A DNA stretch of 57,747 nucleotides from Trichomonas vaginalis G3. Taxonomy: Eukaryota; Parabasalia; Trichomonadida; Trichomonadidae. The notes below the pieces were generated by a model. It made no database searches and was not told the origin of the DNA. It was given only the letters and a program-made list of their open reading frames with translations. Of the stretch, positions 1 through 9,964 are shown in pieces (position 1 is the first letter of the stretch; each line of letters opens with the position of its first letter). Made by a program: the position numbers and the translations under genes. The DNA lies in contig NW_026529101.1 of NCBI RefSeq assembly GCF_026262505.1, positions 1-57,747 on the forward strand, given 5' to 3'.

Positions 1-1597
1 TTCACTTCTGTCATGTGTCTTAAGATGAAGTTTATGTCATAACTGAGGTTATGGAAATATATTAAACTCTTGTCAGGAAGTCTTTCCAAAAATTCTGTTG
101 CACAGTTTTGACCCCAAATACTTTCACTAACTGAACCATCTTCACTGTCATAACAGATGTTAAAAGCTTTATGAAAGCCATCCGTACTACACTCAAAGTC
201 AGCAAAGAAAACGTGCTCAGGTATGAATTTACATTTAGCTTTATTTACTTCTTTTGACTCTGCTTTCTTCTTCAGTTGTACACAATACTTTGGAGCATAT
301 GTCAAATCTTTAAATGGTGCAAGGTTCTGTTTATATAAGTCAGTCGTATATGTGAAAAGTTCTCCATAAGAAATAGGTTCGAAATATTTGCACTCCCACA
401 ATGTTTTCATAACATCCCATAACGGTGTTGTTCTATCATAACGAACTACATATTTATCTTCTCTCTTTGTATAAATCTTCATCTGTTTCTCAATGTTCAT
501 TCCACCACAAGCTTTGAGAATTTCTTTATAGTTTCGAATGAAATATGTTGTCATTGGAAGTCTTTCATTTAGCATGTAGTGGTCTTCAACAAGAAGTAAG
601 TCAATAGTTCTAACAGTTTCGCATTCTTTTGGTATATATCTCTTTATTTCATTATGTCTTGAGTCATTGAAATAACCAATGGTAACATTGAATGCTATAC
701 CAGTTGCGTCAGAAATTTCTTGTACTTTACTTTGAGGAAAGTCTCTAACACGAATGACTTCTCTCATGTGGTCAATAGTTTCTTCATTTACTCCAGCCTG
801 AATACAAGCATAAACGAAACAATTGTCCTCTGTCATAAGTGTTGCAGTTCTTTTGTTCAGTTCATTGAAGATTTGGTAGCGTTCAAGATTTATAGGTAAT
901 ATGCAAAGATACTTCCAGAACTGACCGCTTCTCTTCTTATAAAACTTCTTTTCACCATTATCTTTCCAAAAGCTTTCTATAAGTGCTGGGTTTCCTGTTT
1001 GCTTAAGAGCTTCCAAAATGGCTTTCTGGTCATTTGTCAGTGTGCTTTCATCTCTATATGGTCTCTTTTTTGGTTTGCCTTTCTTTACATCTGACATCGT
1101 TAAGCCTTCATATTCTGTTAAATCATACATCTTTATTTCAGTAAGATTCTTTATGTTTGTCAAGAAGAAGTCATAGTGCATTTCAACAATACCTGCAGCA
1201 TTTGCTTCTATCTCTGATATAAAGTTCTCCTTCAAGAGCTGATGTAGTAATGTTCCAATATTATTGAGGTTTAACGTAGAACATTCATACTTTCCACCAA
1301 GTTTATAACATACCATCCATCTCTGTTGGGAGTTTATTTTAATTTTCTCTAAGAGTCTCATGAAAACCTTACCAAATGTTTGTGTAAGTAGTCTCTGTTT
1401 GGTTCATCTAAAGCTTCGATGTTAAAGTCAATGAGTCTATTGCCTGACTTCACATTCCTCTTCCTATTTTCTTCATCTTTCTTTAACCATCTCTCACCTT
1501 CTTTTGGTTTGTCGTCAATGGAACGAATGACATTATTAGCTTTGCGAACTTGTTCTATAGCACTTTTAAACATCTCTCTTCTCTGTTGTTTCAGTGT

Positions 1598-1804
1598 GTC
1601 ATCTCTCTTTCGTGTTTCACCAACGTTTGCATTTGTTATGTCAAACATTTCTCTTCTTACTTCATGTGGTACAGCTCTTCTTGTTTCACCAACGTTTGCA
1701 TTTGTTATGTCAAACATCTCTTGACGAACGTCATGTGAAAGAGCTTTACGAGTATGACCAACGTTTGCATTTGTTATGTCAAACATTTCTCTTCTTACTT
1801 CATG
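1598..1804 (-). repeat. Three 69-bp in-frame repeats in the polymerase N-terminus
   Basis: Three tandem units of 23 codons, each centred on the peptide REMFDITNANVGETR. The A2 copy has only two (17542-17679), so the repeat number varies between otherwise similar copies. No function is recognised. Confidence 0.9.
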
Positions 1805-1866
1805 AGGTATTGAACGTCTATGATATAAGTCAATAGCAACGTCATTTAAAGGAAATGCTCTTGCAT

Positions 1867-1892
1867 GGACTTCGTCCTCGCCGCGTTGCGGC
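1867..1892. repeat. Double-hairpin element DHE-1, in frame in the polymerase
   Basis: Two triloop hairpins separated by TC: GGAC-TTC-GTCC and then GCCGC-GTT-GCGGC. The A2 copy at about 17738 reads GCATTTATGAAC without it, so 27 bp were added in frame. On the coding strand it encodes PQRGEDEVH. Flanks are CAT and TTATGA. Confidence 0.85.
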
Positions 1893-2149
1893 TTTATGAA
1901 CTCATGAATTCTATCATAAGTTATTTCACCATTATAGTCATTGAGGATGTCAGCGAGTGCCTTTTTGTTTGTTGTGTAATGCTTTGCAACATCTATATTA
2001 GCTTCTGTAAGAAGTTGTTTTATTTCCGAGTGTTCTAACTTAGACAACTTCCGATACATCTTTAGTAGGAAATAAAAAAATATTTTTTGAAAAAATTAGA
2101 TTAGATTTTTTTAAGTTATTTTTCAAAATAATTTAATATTTTTATTTTA

Positions 2150-2623
2150 ATGAAACACATGCAAGATTGCAAGTTCTTTTCATACAATGCTCTCGCTACT
2201 GCCATCAAGAATGAGTTCAATGGTGCTTCAAACGTTAATGTTATCTTTAACAAGAAGTTTGTGAAAGAATCTAAGTTTGGTCAGTATGTCAGACCATTAG
2301 CTATTGTCATTGACCGCAAACGTTATACTTCACAAGAGTTAGCAGTAGTTTTGAAACAAAAGGGTTTCTTCGTGAATGTCAAAGATACTCATTATACTAT
2401 TATAAAGAACTCCAACATTGACTTCTTCAGTATTGCTATGAATCTTTCCGAACAGAAAGAATATAAGAAGGGTGAAACAAATGTGAAATATTATTCTTCA
2501 TCTCTGAAAACAATAACGAACAAAGATGTTATACAAAAGTTCTTACCAAAGGTTGAAGAAGCTTCTATTGACATTGACGAAGGAAGTGAAATGGTTGAAG
2601 AAATTGACCCTGACGTCATTTAA
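2150..2623 (+). CDS. Unknown 157-aa Maverick protein
   Basis: Open frame starting MKHMQDCKFF and ending in an acidic tail (EEIDPDVI). No family recognised. It is divergent from the polymerase gene with 90 bp of A/T tracts between the two starts. The same gene in A2 is split by the transposon at 18325-23986. The middle contains alternating hydrophobic stretches (RPLAIVIDRKRY, QELAVVLKQKGFFVNV) suggesting a small folded alpha/beta domain followed by a disordered tail. This copy looks whole. Confidence 0.65.
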   Translation: MKHMQDCKFFSYNALATAIKNEFNGASNVNVIFNKKFVKESKFGQYVRPLAIVIDRKRYTSQELAVVLKQKGFFVNVKDTHYTIIKNSNIDFFSIAMNLSEQKEYKKGETNVKYYSSSLKTITNKDVIQKFLPKVEEASIDIDEGSEMVEEIDPDVI

Positions 2624-2641
2624 GCAAAAATATATTTTTGG

Positions 2642-2857
2642 TTAGTCTTCATATCGATATTTTACAACAATTCCCCAATGTATAAACTTTTCATACGCTT
2701 TTTCATAAGCTTTATATACCTTCAGAAATTTTGCATAATCTTTAGAAGCATTTAGATATTGTTTAAATGCTTTGTATGTCTTCAGAAATTTTGCATAATC
2801 TTTTACATGTTGTTCGTTCTCTTCTTCTGTCATGAGTTCCGAATATTCTAAATTCAT
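2642..2857 (-). CDS. Unknown 71-aa lysine/tyrosine-rich protein
   Basis: Small charged helical protein with an internal duplication: DYAKFLKTYKAFKQY and DYAKFLKVYKAYEKAY. Its translation is identical in A2 (24155-24370), which supports it being a real and recently copied gene. It ends 18 bp from the convergent stop of the 157-aa gene. Function unknown. Confidence 0.6.
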   Translation of the reverse strand: MNLEYSELMTEEENEQHVKDYAKFLKTYKAFKQYLNASKDYAKFLKVYKAYEKAYEKFIHWGIVVKYRYED

Positions 2858-2912
2858 GTTCTTTCATATGAGATAAAATTTTATAAAAAAAATAAAATTA
2901 GCTTAGATTTTT

Positions 2913-3739
2913 TTATTCTTCCTCTTTGAAGTTATCGAAATATTCTGTTATTTTTTCCTTCAGTAATGTTAAGTCTTCTTTGAATGTAAGTATTGTGCAA
3001 CCTTTGATGTCATAGTGTGTTTGAGGAAGAGTATTTTTGACAATTTCCTTTATTTGCTCATTCGGTGTCATTGAAATCGGTAAGTTTTCACGATAGAACC
3101 AGTTTCTGTCAGATTTGTAAATCTTAGCAAGGTCATAAAAGCTTTTGTTGTTTCTTCTGACTAAATGCAACATAACCATATCTCTTCTTCTTCTTTCTCC
3201 AACTCTTCAGTATATATCATATACTTATAACTCTTTTCCTTTCCTTTTGGTACCGAACGTGGTATTCTTTTCTGTATGCTTTTGTCTTTGGATTCAATGA
3301 CTTCATCTTTTGCTTGAAGTTTCTTTTCCATCTCTCCACGTTCTGCTTTATATAGTTCATCTAACATCATGAAAATATAACAAGCATAACGAGGTGAAGC
3401 CCACATTGCTACAGCATTTACTAAAAGTCTATGAACATAATAACCTTTCAAACCAGGAGCCAAATTCTTGCGATTTTCGTACGGAATCTCTTCCCTCGGT
3501 TTTCCGAGGGAAGCAATCATATGAGGAAATTCTTCTAAAAGTTCTTTTGTCTGTTGGTTTTCAAACCAATGATATGCTTGCTTTGTAGAACGAAGAGCAT
3601 TCATTATACTTTGCATTTGGTACATGTCATCTTTGACTGAACGAATGAGACGTAACTGTTTGTTATACTGTATGTATTCGTATTCTTCATTTATGGCTTC
3701 ATGAACGATAGCAGTTGTTGTGTTCTCTGTTGTTGACAT
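2913..3739 (-). pseudogene. KilA-N domain protein, A1 copy (broken)
   Basis: Same family as the single-frame copies at 24426-25253 and 47780-48607. The KilA-N core is seen around APGLKGYYVHRLLVNAVAMW and the following ASPRYACYIFMMLDEL, then a lysine-rich helix, then a C-terminal domain (MVMLHLVRRNNKSFYDLAKI). KilA-N is a DNA-binding fold common in large DNA viruses and phages. The start at MSTTENTT matches all three copies. A perfect 10-bp hairpin with a TTTT loop lies inside the gene at 3490-3513. About one break. Confidence 0.8.
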
Positions 3740-3800
3740 ATCTGTCCTTACATACAAAATAAAAAAATAAATAAAAATAAAACTAACTTTATTTTTCTGT
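3740..3800 (-). promoter_or_regulatory. T-tract promoter-like leader shared by the KilA-N and 312-aa genes
   Basis: Reading toward the gene: GTTAGTTTTATTTTTATTT, a long T tract, TTTTGTATGTAAGGA, then the start codon. Nearly the same 60-70 bp precedes the KilA-N gene at 24426-25253 and both start sites at 46500 and 47780. This suggests a shared promoter class; it is not proven. Confidence 0.5.
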
Positions 3801-4084
3801 GTTAAAGAAATGTTAAAAATTCAGGGTTACATATGTGAAAAGAAGTCACGAACAAATGAAGGTCATAAGATTCAGCACATAATTCTGAATTGAATGGTGT
3901 GTCATACATGTCAAGCCGTCAAGAATTGAAGGAGATACGAGGCTATAAAGATTTTGGATATTTTCTGACACACACCCTGAGGGAAAAGTGACAAAACACG
4001 ACGATAGAAAAAAGTGACAAAATTGAGAGAAAGTTGTTTCCCGACCAAAATGCAATCATGTTGAAAAAGTGACATTTGTAAAGT

Positions 4085-4390
4085 TAGACGATAGGATTTC
4101 CTGAAAAAGTGCAAGACTTGTTCTGAATCAGGACAAGATTTGTCTTGAAAAAATACAAGACTTGTTCTGAAAAAATACAAGACTTGTTCTGAAAAAATAC
4201 AAGACTTGTCTTGAATCAGGACAATTGTTCTCAAATTTGAGAACTTTACAAGAAAAACTGACTAAAAAGTGCAAGACTTGTTCTGAATCAGGACAAGATT
4301 TGTCTTGAAAAAATACAAGACTTGTTCTGAAAAAATACAAGACTTGTTCTGAAAAAATACAAGACTTGTCTTGAATCAGGACAAAACTTT
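4085..4390. repeat. Tandem 20-24-bp repeats around CAAGACTTGTTCTGA
   Basis: Alternating units of the type ACAAGACTTGTTCTGAAAA and CAAGACTTGTCTTGAATCAG. The block is internally duplicated: about 110 bp at 4098-4225 recurs at 4264-4390. CAAGACTTG is itself a palindrome-like core. The position equals that of a different repeat array in A2 (25620-25840). Non-coding. Confidence 0.8.
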
Positions 4391-4409
4391 ACAAAATGTA
4401 AACTTTACA

Positions 4410-4606
4410 TAACCGTTTCTATCGTACATGATATTTAGTTGACATTGTAAACTATCTTCATGTAAAGTATGGCGGTTTGAAACCGTCGGGAACCTTCACT
4501 TTTTTGACGAACTTTCCGCAGCAATTTTTAAAATTTGTGAAAACTCAACGGTTTGACACGTGCCATATGTCATTTTACTCAGAATTTTGTGCTGAATTCA
4601 GCAAAA
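4410..4606. other. Conserved spacer shared with 25850-26045
   Basis: About 190 bp, nearly identical to the spacer in A2 and partly present in reverse at 47528-47590. It contains the near-palindrome GGCGGTTTGAAACCGTC and ends at GCTGAATTCAGC, a piece related to the second KilA-N gene. The plus-strand frame MKPSGTFTFLTNFPQQF is open in both copies, but that can be explained by nucleotide identity alone. No gene is called. The stretch 3836-4084 to its left is AT-rich with nothing recognised. Confidence 0.55.
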
Positions 4607-4663
4607 ATAATGTTTATGTTAGCATGTTAGATCTAACACGTTTTCTAACCTCTTTTCTAACAT
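4607..4663 (-). repeat. GTTAGATCTAAC intergenic module M1
   Basis: Palindrome GTTAGATCTAAC, flanked on one side by iterated TTCTAACC halves and on the other by AAATAATGTTTATGTTAG. It lies just downstream of the 312-aa gene. Confidence 0.8.
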
Positions 4664-4669
4664 AACTAT

Positions 4670-5608
4670 TTACAAGCGTTTTACATGGTATATGTTGCGA
4701 TGGTTCATGACTTTAAACAGTTTTGTAGCTTCTATTTCTTCTTTTAGTACATCGAATGTTTTAACAATGCCGAAGGTTTCTTTATATTTCTTCTTGACGT
4801 CAGATAGAAGGAAATCGTCAGCAGTTGGATAATTTTTGTTCAGAAATGCTAACATGTCCATTTTATCTTCTGCTGGCTTTTCTACTTCTTTCTTTAAATC
4901 TGCATAGTCGTTTCTCATTCTTTCTATCTCTTTGACGGAGTAGTTATATTTCCTCATCGCTGCCTTACATTTTGAACATTGCGGGTTCATTTTTGCGTTA
5001 TACATTGAAATTTGACCTGCTAAAACAACTAAGGCGTCAATTGCTCTCTTCATCTCAAACATAGCGGGTCTTAGTTGTTCGTTCCATACTTTGCCTCTTC
5101 TATCTTTATCTCTTATTTCCCAAACACATTCAGCAACTAATGAAACAAAGTTATCGTAGGTCTTAAATTCTTCAGATTTATATATGTCAGAAACATTCTT
5201 ATAAACCATGTCGCAATCTTTGTCCATAACTTTATGGTTGCAATGAAAACCAAGGAATTCATAATTTACTTTACGTATGAACTTCTTTATTTCTACTGAG
5301 TCAGTTGTTTTGACTTCAATTTCGTCGAATTCAGGAATAGTTAGTTTTTGTTGTTGGATTTCAGGCAATTTGGGTAAATGGTCAATAATGTCCTGCATTT
5401 CATAAAGATACTGTTCATTTGTTTCATCTTTCGCACTACAGTCTAAATTACTTGTTAAAAGTTCTTGCTTTATCTTCTGGATTTTTGTTTCGAAAGTATA
5501 TGAAGAAGGAATGAAGCTTTTCATCTCTACTAACATAGATGTTGGATTCATGACTAACGAGTTTGGTGCTGTAGTTTGAATTGTTGTTGTGCCGATTGTT
5601 GAAATCAT
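4670..5608 (-). CDS. Unknown 312-aa Maverick A-lineage protein
   Basis: Single frame from MISTIGTTT to VYHVKRL-type end (YHVKRL). Three copies exist in the window (also 26634-27575 and 46500-47435), all about 311-313 aa. This shows that it is a real gene, always next to a GTTAGATCTAAC module. It is mostly helical, with a C-x2-C-x2-A motif in the middle (PQCSKCKAAMRKY), and ends in a compact domain starting NKNYPTADDFLL. No known family is recognised. The leader resembles that of the KilA-N gene, so the two may be expressed together. Confidence 0.65.
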   Translation of the reverse strand: MISTIGTTTIQTTAPNSLVMNPTSMLVEMKSFIPSSYTFETKIQKIKQELLTSNLDCSAKDETNEQYLYEMQDIIDHLPKLPEIQQQKLTIPEFDEIEVKTTDSVEIKKFIRKVNYEFLGFHCNHKVMDKDCDMVYKNVSDIYKSEEFKTYDNFVSLVAECVWEIRDKDRRGKVWNEQLRPAMFEMKRAIDALVVLAGQISMYNAKMNPQCSKCKAAMRKYNYSVKEIERMRNDYADLKKEVEKPAEDKMDMLAFLNKNYPTADDFLLSDVKKKYKETFGIVKTFDVLKEEIEATKLFKVMNHRNIYHVKRL

Positions 5609-5710
5609 ATCTTTACATACAAGATAAAAATTTTTCTTAGAAAAAAATTAGCGTTATTTTTCTTTCATAAGGAAATGTCAAAAATTCATGATTTTCGAGA
5701 GTTTTAGACC

Positions 5711-5770
5711 ATGTTAGAAAAGTGGTTAGAAAACGTGTTAGATCTAACATTCTAACATAAACATTATTTT
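5711..5770 (+). repeat. GTTAGATCTAAC intergenic module M2
   Basis: Iterated GTTAGAAAA halves, then GTTAGATCTAAC, then CTAACATAAACATTATTTT. It lies between the start of the 312-aa gene and the end of the integrase gene. Confidence 0.8.
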
Positions 5771-5861
5771 TTGGTGTAAATAAATGGTACCATTAATGAT
5801 ATCATGACTGTTCTCATTCATGTCTGATTTACATCTAATGAAAAAGTTTAGAAGAATTTTC

Positions 5862-6932
5862 TTATTCTTTCTGGCATTTTTTGTCTTTCCAGTACTCCCG
5901 CTCTAATGGTCCCAGATGTGTTGGCTTTGACTCTCTCAAGTTCTTAGATGGTATAACATCTTCAACACCTCCTTCATATCTTACTTTATAAGTGTCATCG
6001 TTTGTGTTGTAGCCAAGTATTTCAATAACCACTCCTCGCTTTGCTTCGTCAATGGTTTCAGCAAGTTTGCCATTACTACTTTCAACTAACTTATGTCGAG
6101 GGTAAAATGCTATGGAGTCGTCAGCAGCTTTTATAAGATATCCATTACCTTGTGTAGAGTCTACGATATAATAGTTTCTACTTAACCTTAAACGTTTCTT
6201 TGTCAACGGTTTGTCGTCAAGAACTACACGAACTTTTGTACCAGGAATGAGGGTAAATTGTGTTGAATTTCTGATATTTTGTGTTTGGCTTCGTTTCTTT
6301 TGTATATACTTTTCTTCTTGTTGTTGTGTCATTGAATTTGGTGTATGTCCTGTTGTAGAATGTGTTGAGGAATTATATACTTCGAGAAAATGTTTCATTG
6401 TTTCTTCGGTAAAGTCTCGCTCTTGATTTAAATCTCTGAGCGTTCTTATGAAGCGGTTTATGATGCCGAGTATGTTATGGTTATGGTCTTCAGTAGTGTA
6501 GTGAGTTATGTTATGCTTAATGAGAAATTCTGTGATTTCATTGCTGAGGTATGCACTGTCTTGGTCTGATGTTAAAGTACTTGGGTTATGTTCTGCTACA
6601 AACTTTTGTAAAACTCTTAACACTTCACGAGTTCCTTTATTTTTCATTGGATATGCATATGCTTTACGAGTGTTAACATTTATGAAGATGAGGAATGGTT
6701 TATGTCCTCCTTTTCTGCTTTGAATGAGAGTGTCAAATTGGTATGCGTCAGGAGTGTTGGAGTAAATTGGTAAAAAGTAGTCGTAAGGGTTTATTTTTGT
6801 TTGATGTACAACATTTTTGTCAAAGAACCTTTTCACTTCAGCTCTGTTAGTAAATCCCCAACTCTTTGCAGCTTCATTGAATTTCTTAAATGACCTCCAT
6901 GGATGTTGTTCGAATACTTCTTTCAAGCTCAT
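5862..6932 (-). CDS. Maverick retrovirus-type integrase (c-int), A1
   Basis: Open frame of 356 aa. An N-terminal helical part is followed by an RNase H-fold integrase core (YQFDTLIQSRKGGHKPFLIF near residues 65-85, then TLTSDQDSAYL near 118-128). Next come a beta-barrel tail with FYPRHKLVES and a chromodomain-like end (ILGYNTNDDTYKVRYEGG). This enzyme class inserts Maverick ends into host DNA. The frame looks whole. It precedes the collar/fibre genes on the same strand with 19 bp between them. Confidence 0.9.
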   Translation of the reverse strand: MSLKEVFEQHPWRSFKKFNEAAKSWGFTNRAEVKRFFDKNVVHQTKINPYDYFLPIYSNTPDAYQFDTLIQSRKGGHKPFLIFINVNTRKAYAYPMKNKGTREVLRVLQKFVAEHNPSTLTSDQDSAYLSNEITEFLIKHNITHYTTEDHNHNILGIINRFIRTLRDLNQERDFTEETMKHFLEVYNSSTHSTTGHTPNSMTQQQEEKYIQKKRSQTQNIRNSTQFTLIPGTKVRVVLDDKPLTKKRLRLSRNYYIVDSTQGNGYLIKAADDSIAFYPRHKLVESSNGKLAETIDEAKRGVVIEILGYNTNDDTYKVRYEGGVEDVIPSKNLRESKPTHLGPLEREYWKDKKCQKE

Positions 6933-6951
6933 TTATGTAAAGTTAAAGATT

Positions 6952-7455
6952 TTAACCAACTCGTATCCAAGCGTGCATTGTTATATAAGGAGGCATATAA
7001 TCTTTTCCATTACCTGCTGGGTCTGTAATACCAGCTACAACATGTGTATGATTTCCTGCAGTTCCACAGAAAATACCTGTGCTAACATCTTTGGGGTCAG
7101 TTGTGATATCATATCTATGCATTCCCTGTCTATCCGAACCCGCTGCAAGATTTGTATAACCTCTTTTTGTTATTGAATGTGAATGGTTTCCTTCCACAGA
7201 TGTTCTTCCACTGAACCTATGCATATGTGAAGGAAGGTTTTCAATACCTATTTTCTTTGAACCTCCCATCTTCATTGACTGAGTATTAGTGTAGAATGGA
7301 AAACTGTCAACTATTTCATACCATCTACCACCAAATAAAGTGTTTGGATTTATTGGATTCATAGACGTATAAACAGCTCCTATAGGATATATTAAATCAT
7401 ATATGCTCATAACTCTATAAACATATTCTAAAGAACTTATGTCATTAAATACCAT
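6952..7455 (-). CDS. Phage tail-collar-like fibre tip protein, A1
   Basis: 167 aa. It shows the fold signature of phage tail-fibre collar domains: YPIGAVYTSMNPINP, FGGRWYEIVDSF, GGSKKIGIENLPSHMHRF, repeated GNHSH or GNHTH, and the C-terminal YMPPYITMHAWIRVG. It overlaps the fibre-shaft gene by 19 bp. In A2 and in element B the same domain sits at the C-terminal end of the fibre polypeptide. Likely role: distal tip of a receptor-binding fibre, by analogy with phage. Confidence 0.75.
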   Translation of the reverse strand: MVFNDISSLEYVYRVMSIYDLIYPIGAVYTSMNPINPNTLFGGRWYEIVDSFPFYTNTQSMKMGGSKKIGIENLPSHMHRFSGRTSVEGNHSHSITKRGYTNLAAGSDRQGMHRYDITTDPKDVSTGIFCGTAGNHTHVVAGITDPAGNGKDYMPPYITMHAWIRVG

Positions 7456-9947
7456 TTGGAATGTATCTCCGGATGAAATGTTGCATTTGTTCCACTTTTA
7501 TAATGTAATGTTAGTTCAATAGAATTATCCAAGAAAAATTCAAAAGTATCTGGTTGAAGACCTCTAACAAATTCAAATGGAGTTGCTGGTTCACCATTTA
7601 TAATTTCTGTTGTAAATGTCATTGTATCTGGTTTCGAAAATTTCTTTGTTAGTTCTTCATCTACATAAGTTTTGTCTGCTTTCTTATCTAACATTGCGGG
7701 TAGTTCATATGCTTCAAAGTTTCTGGCATGACTTTCAATGTTCCTGCAACTCTTATCTAAACTGTTAAGAGTATCTTTTACGCTTGTACTTGGATTTTCT
7801 AATGGTGCACTTGAACCAAGGTCAAAGTTCAATATTATGTCGTCTGCTCTAACAGTAGTGAAGGATTTATGTGTATGGTTCTTGTCAGCTTTACTGTCTA
7901 ATGTAGCTTGAAGTTCATTTATATCGGAGATGTTGTGTTTATGAGATTTCAAAACTTTGTTCGTTGCTTCGAGTTCAACTTTGTCAGCTTTACTTTTAAT
8001 AGCATCTTCAAACGTTATTTTTGCCTTAACTCTTAACATAAATCTTGGTTCAACTAATACACCGTTAACATTGAAAGTAGAGGCATAAATTTCACCGGTA
8101 TAACCAAATGCTTCTGGTGCTTTAGCTACATCATACTGTACAGTACAGCTTATGTCATAACCTTTAGCACGAATGTATTTATATCTTCTTTCATTAACAT
8201 TTTTTGTCTTCGCTTCATCACTTCGTGTTAAATATCCATGGTAGTCCGTTATAATCTGTTCGTCTGAAGTTATATAATGAACATGGTTCTTATCTGCTTT
8301 TTCGGCTAATTTCTCATTAACATCATTCACTTCTAATTCAACTCTTCCGCCAGAACTCTTATTATCATTAATCTTTTTCATTAATTCGGTAATTACGTCA
8401 TAAAGACTATATTCTGTTTTCGGTTTTGTAAATAATGAGTCAAAATTTCTTTTCATCATTACATCGCTGACATTAATGATATCACCAATTCCTTTTTCAT
8501 TTATTCTCTTCATTAGTTCTGCAATAATGACGAATATATAATCTGTTAATTTATTCTCTTCATCGAGGGTTATAGAATGTTTTGAAATTGAATCATTAAC
8601 TCCTCTAAATAAATCAATAACTTCAGGATACACGTTTTTAATGTCTTGAATAACCCGACCAGTATCCTGTTGTTCATGTTCTTCGTTCCCGTCGTTACGT
8701 GGTTTTATATCTCTAACCATCATCAACGCAGCCATAACCGGAGGGTTTGTTGCTACCTGTTCGAAAATCCGTCCGTTATGTATGGTATATCTAAATAATT
8801 TCTTTGTGTTTGTTAAAACATTTGAAACAAGTCTTTTAAAACCATCTACAAAATTTCCTGTTTCACCTAATGTTCTTGCAGCATTTACAAGCTCACCCAT
8901 TCCCGCTTTTGACCCCAAAAACGTCCATATTGCATTTATTTCACTCTGTATAGTTGTCCATTCAGCGAAACTAACACCCGCATTCGCTAAGCTGAAAATG
9001 AAACTCAGTGGATCGAACTTAATTCCACCTTCTTTTTCAATTTCAACGAACTCACTAACATGAGATTTTAAATATTCTTTCGTTAAAATTGTTTTCCCCG
9101 ATGTTATGTCATTAACGAAACTATCACCGTCAAAAGTTAACGAATTCAATTTCGTCGTTGATGCTTTTATTTCATACACCGCTTTATCGATAGTTTTTGG
9201 CTCACCTTCTTTAGAAGCATATGAAACATTAATGAATGAATTATATGTATTCGTGAATGAGTTAAAATCAATGATTTTCATTAATGACGCCTTTAATGAT
9301 TCATTAACTGTTGAATCCCTTAAAGTAATTAATGAACTGTCATGGGCTTCGCCCTGGTCGCTTTGCGACTTTATGAAAGGTACACTGCAAACCGTCGAGT
9401 TTGGATCAAATGCTGTAGTTGGTGCAGGAATATTAATGATATAAGTCATTAAATCATTAAGTGACGTAAATAATGTTGTCGTTTTTGATTTAATTTCTTT
9501 AGCATCTGTTATATATGGTAATTTTATTTCTGTAGTTTCTGAATTAAAGATATTCGCTAAAATGTTTTGTAAACTGTTTTGAACAGCAGTATAAACCGTT
9601 GAATCCGGAACTCTTACGATTTCACCGTCCTTAATAAAAGGCATTGCACATGGTGTAGTGCTTGGGTCAAATCTTTCGGGATTATAATTCAACATATATT
9701 CTAATGCTTCATATACAGACTTATATACTGTTGTGTCGTTCTTCATGACAACTTCACCATTTACAATGAATGGCATTGTACATGGAGTTAAAATAGGGTC
9801 AAACTTTTCATAGTCCTTCCATGTTATGTATTTCTCGGTATTTCCATCACTGATAACAATATATTTGTCAGTAAGTGTGAGAGAGTATTGACCAAAATAT
9901 AAACGTTTAGCTCTGTCAGCTTCATACGCATATGCAGCAATAGTCAT
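7437..9947 (-). CDS. Fibre shaft protein, A1 (836 aa)
   Basis: Long open frame. The N-terminal part holds four related segments with TPCAMPFIKDGEI-type motifs. The middle has coiled-coil or helical stretches, and the C-terminal half has repeated HKHNISDINELQATLDSK and ADKNHTHKSFTT blocks, the style of phage and giant-virus fibres. A double hairpin at 9344-9369 encodes SQSDQGEAH in the third N-terminal segment, where the other segments lack those residues. The next start codon on the opposite strand is only 17 bp away. Virion surface role is inferred. Confidence 0.75.
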   Translation of the reverse strand: MTIAAYAYEADRAKRLYFGQYSLTLTDKYIVISDGNTEKYITWKDYEKFDPILTPCTMPFIVNGEVVMKNDTTVYKSVYEALEYMLNYNPERFDPSTTPCAMPFIKDGEIVRVPDSTVYTAVQNSLQNILANIFNSETTEIKLPYITDAKEIKSKTTTLFTSLNDLMTYIINIPAPTTAFDPNSTVCSVPFIKSQSDQGEAHDSSLITLRDSTVNESLKASLMKIIDFNSFTNTYNSFINVSYASKEGEPKTIDKAVYEIKASTTKLNSLTFDGDSFVNDITSGKTILTKEYLKSHVSEFVEIEKEGGIKFDPLSFIFSLANAGVSFAEWTTIQSEINAIWTFLGSKAGMGELVNAARTLGETGNFVDGFKRLVSNVLTNTKKLFRYTIHNGRIFEQVATNPPVMAALMMVRDIKPRNDGNEEHEQQDTGRVIQDIKNVYPEVIDLFRGVNDSISKHSITLDEENKLTDYIFVIIAELMKRINEKGIGDIINVSDVMMKRNFDSLFTKPKTEYSLYDVITELMKKINDNKSSGGRVELEVNDVNEKLAEKADKNHVHYITSDEQIITDYHGYLTRSDEAKTKNVNERRYKYIRAKGYDISCTVQYDVAKAPEAFGYTGEIYASTFNVNGVLVEPRFMLRVKAKITFEDAIKSKADKVELEATNKVLKSHKHNISDINELQATLDSKADKNHTHKSFTTVRADDIILNFDLGSSAPLENPSTSVKDTLNSLDKSCRNIESHARNFEAYELPAMLDKKADKTYVDEELTKKFSKPDTMTFTTEIINGEPATPFEFVRGLQPDTFEFFLDNSIELTLHYKSGTNATFHPEIHSKWYLMT
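9344..9369. repeat. Double-hairpin element DHE-2, in frame in the fibre gene
   Basis: GGGC-TTC-GCCC, spacer TG, GTCGC-TTT-GCGAC. Flanks are CAT and TTATGA, the same target as DHE-1. Stems differ from DHE-1 at several positions, always with the paired base changed too. Confidence 0.85.
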
Positions 9948-9964
9948 ATTTTAATGAGAATAAA
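9948..9964. promoter_or_regulatory. 17-bp bidirectional start region
   Basis: Only 17 bp (ATTTTAATGAGAATAAA) separate the start codons of the fibre and 258-aa genes. The same sequence is found in A2 (32279-32295). The signals for both genes must lie in this stretch or inside the opposing gene. Confidence 0.6.

Larger units (their letters stand above)
1..2059 (-). pseudogene. Protein-primed type B DNA polymerase, N-terminal and exonuclease part, A1 copy (runs off window)
   Basis: Minus-strand gene starting at 2059 (MYRKLSKLEH) and running off the left edge. It matches the gene at 15455-17907 throughout. Seen in order: a helical N-terminus, three 23-aa repeats, a long unassigned domain, a D-x-N-C segment like an OTU-type cysteine protease, and the start of the 3'-5' exonuclease domain (FADFECS, near 180-200 in the window). 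Known for the family: the polymerase replicates Maverick DNA from a protein primer. The gene is broken, with about one break. A small double hairpin at 1867-1892 adds nine residues that the A2 copy lacks. Confidence 0.8.

Noticed and set aside
1419-1836. Plus-strand ORFs opposite the polymerase repeats
   Set aside because: Antisense shadows; the minus-strand frame matches a conserved family.
3846-4340. Several minus-strand ORFs with FFRTSLVFFQDKSC repeats
   Set aside because: They read through the CAAGACTTG tandem repeats and have no counterpart in A2.
4477-4665. Small conserved gene MKPSGTFTFLTNF shared with 25883
   Set aside because: The two regions are nearly identical in DNA, so an open frame in both adds no evidence of coding.
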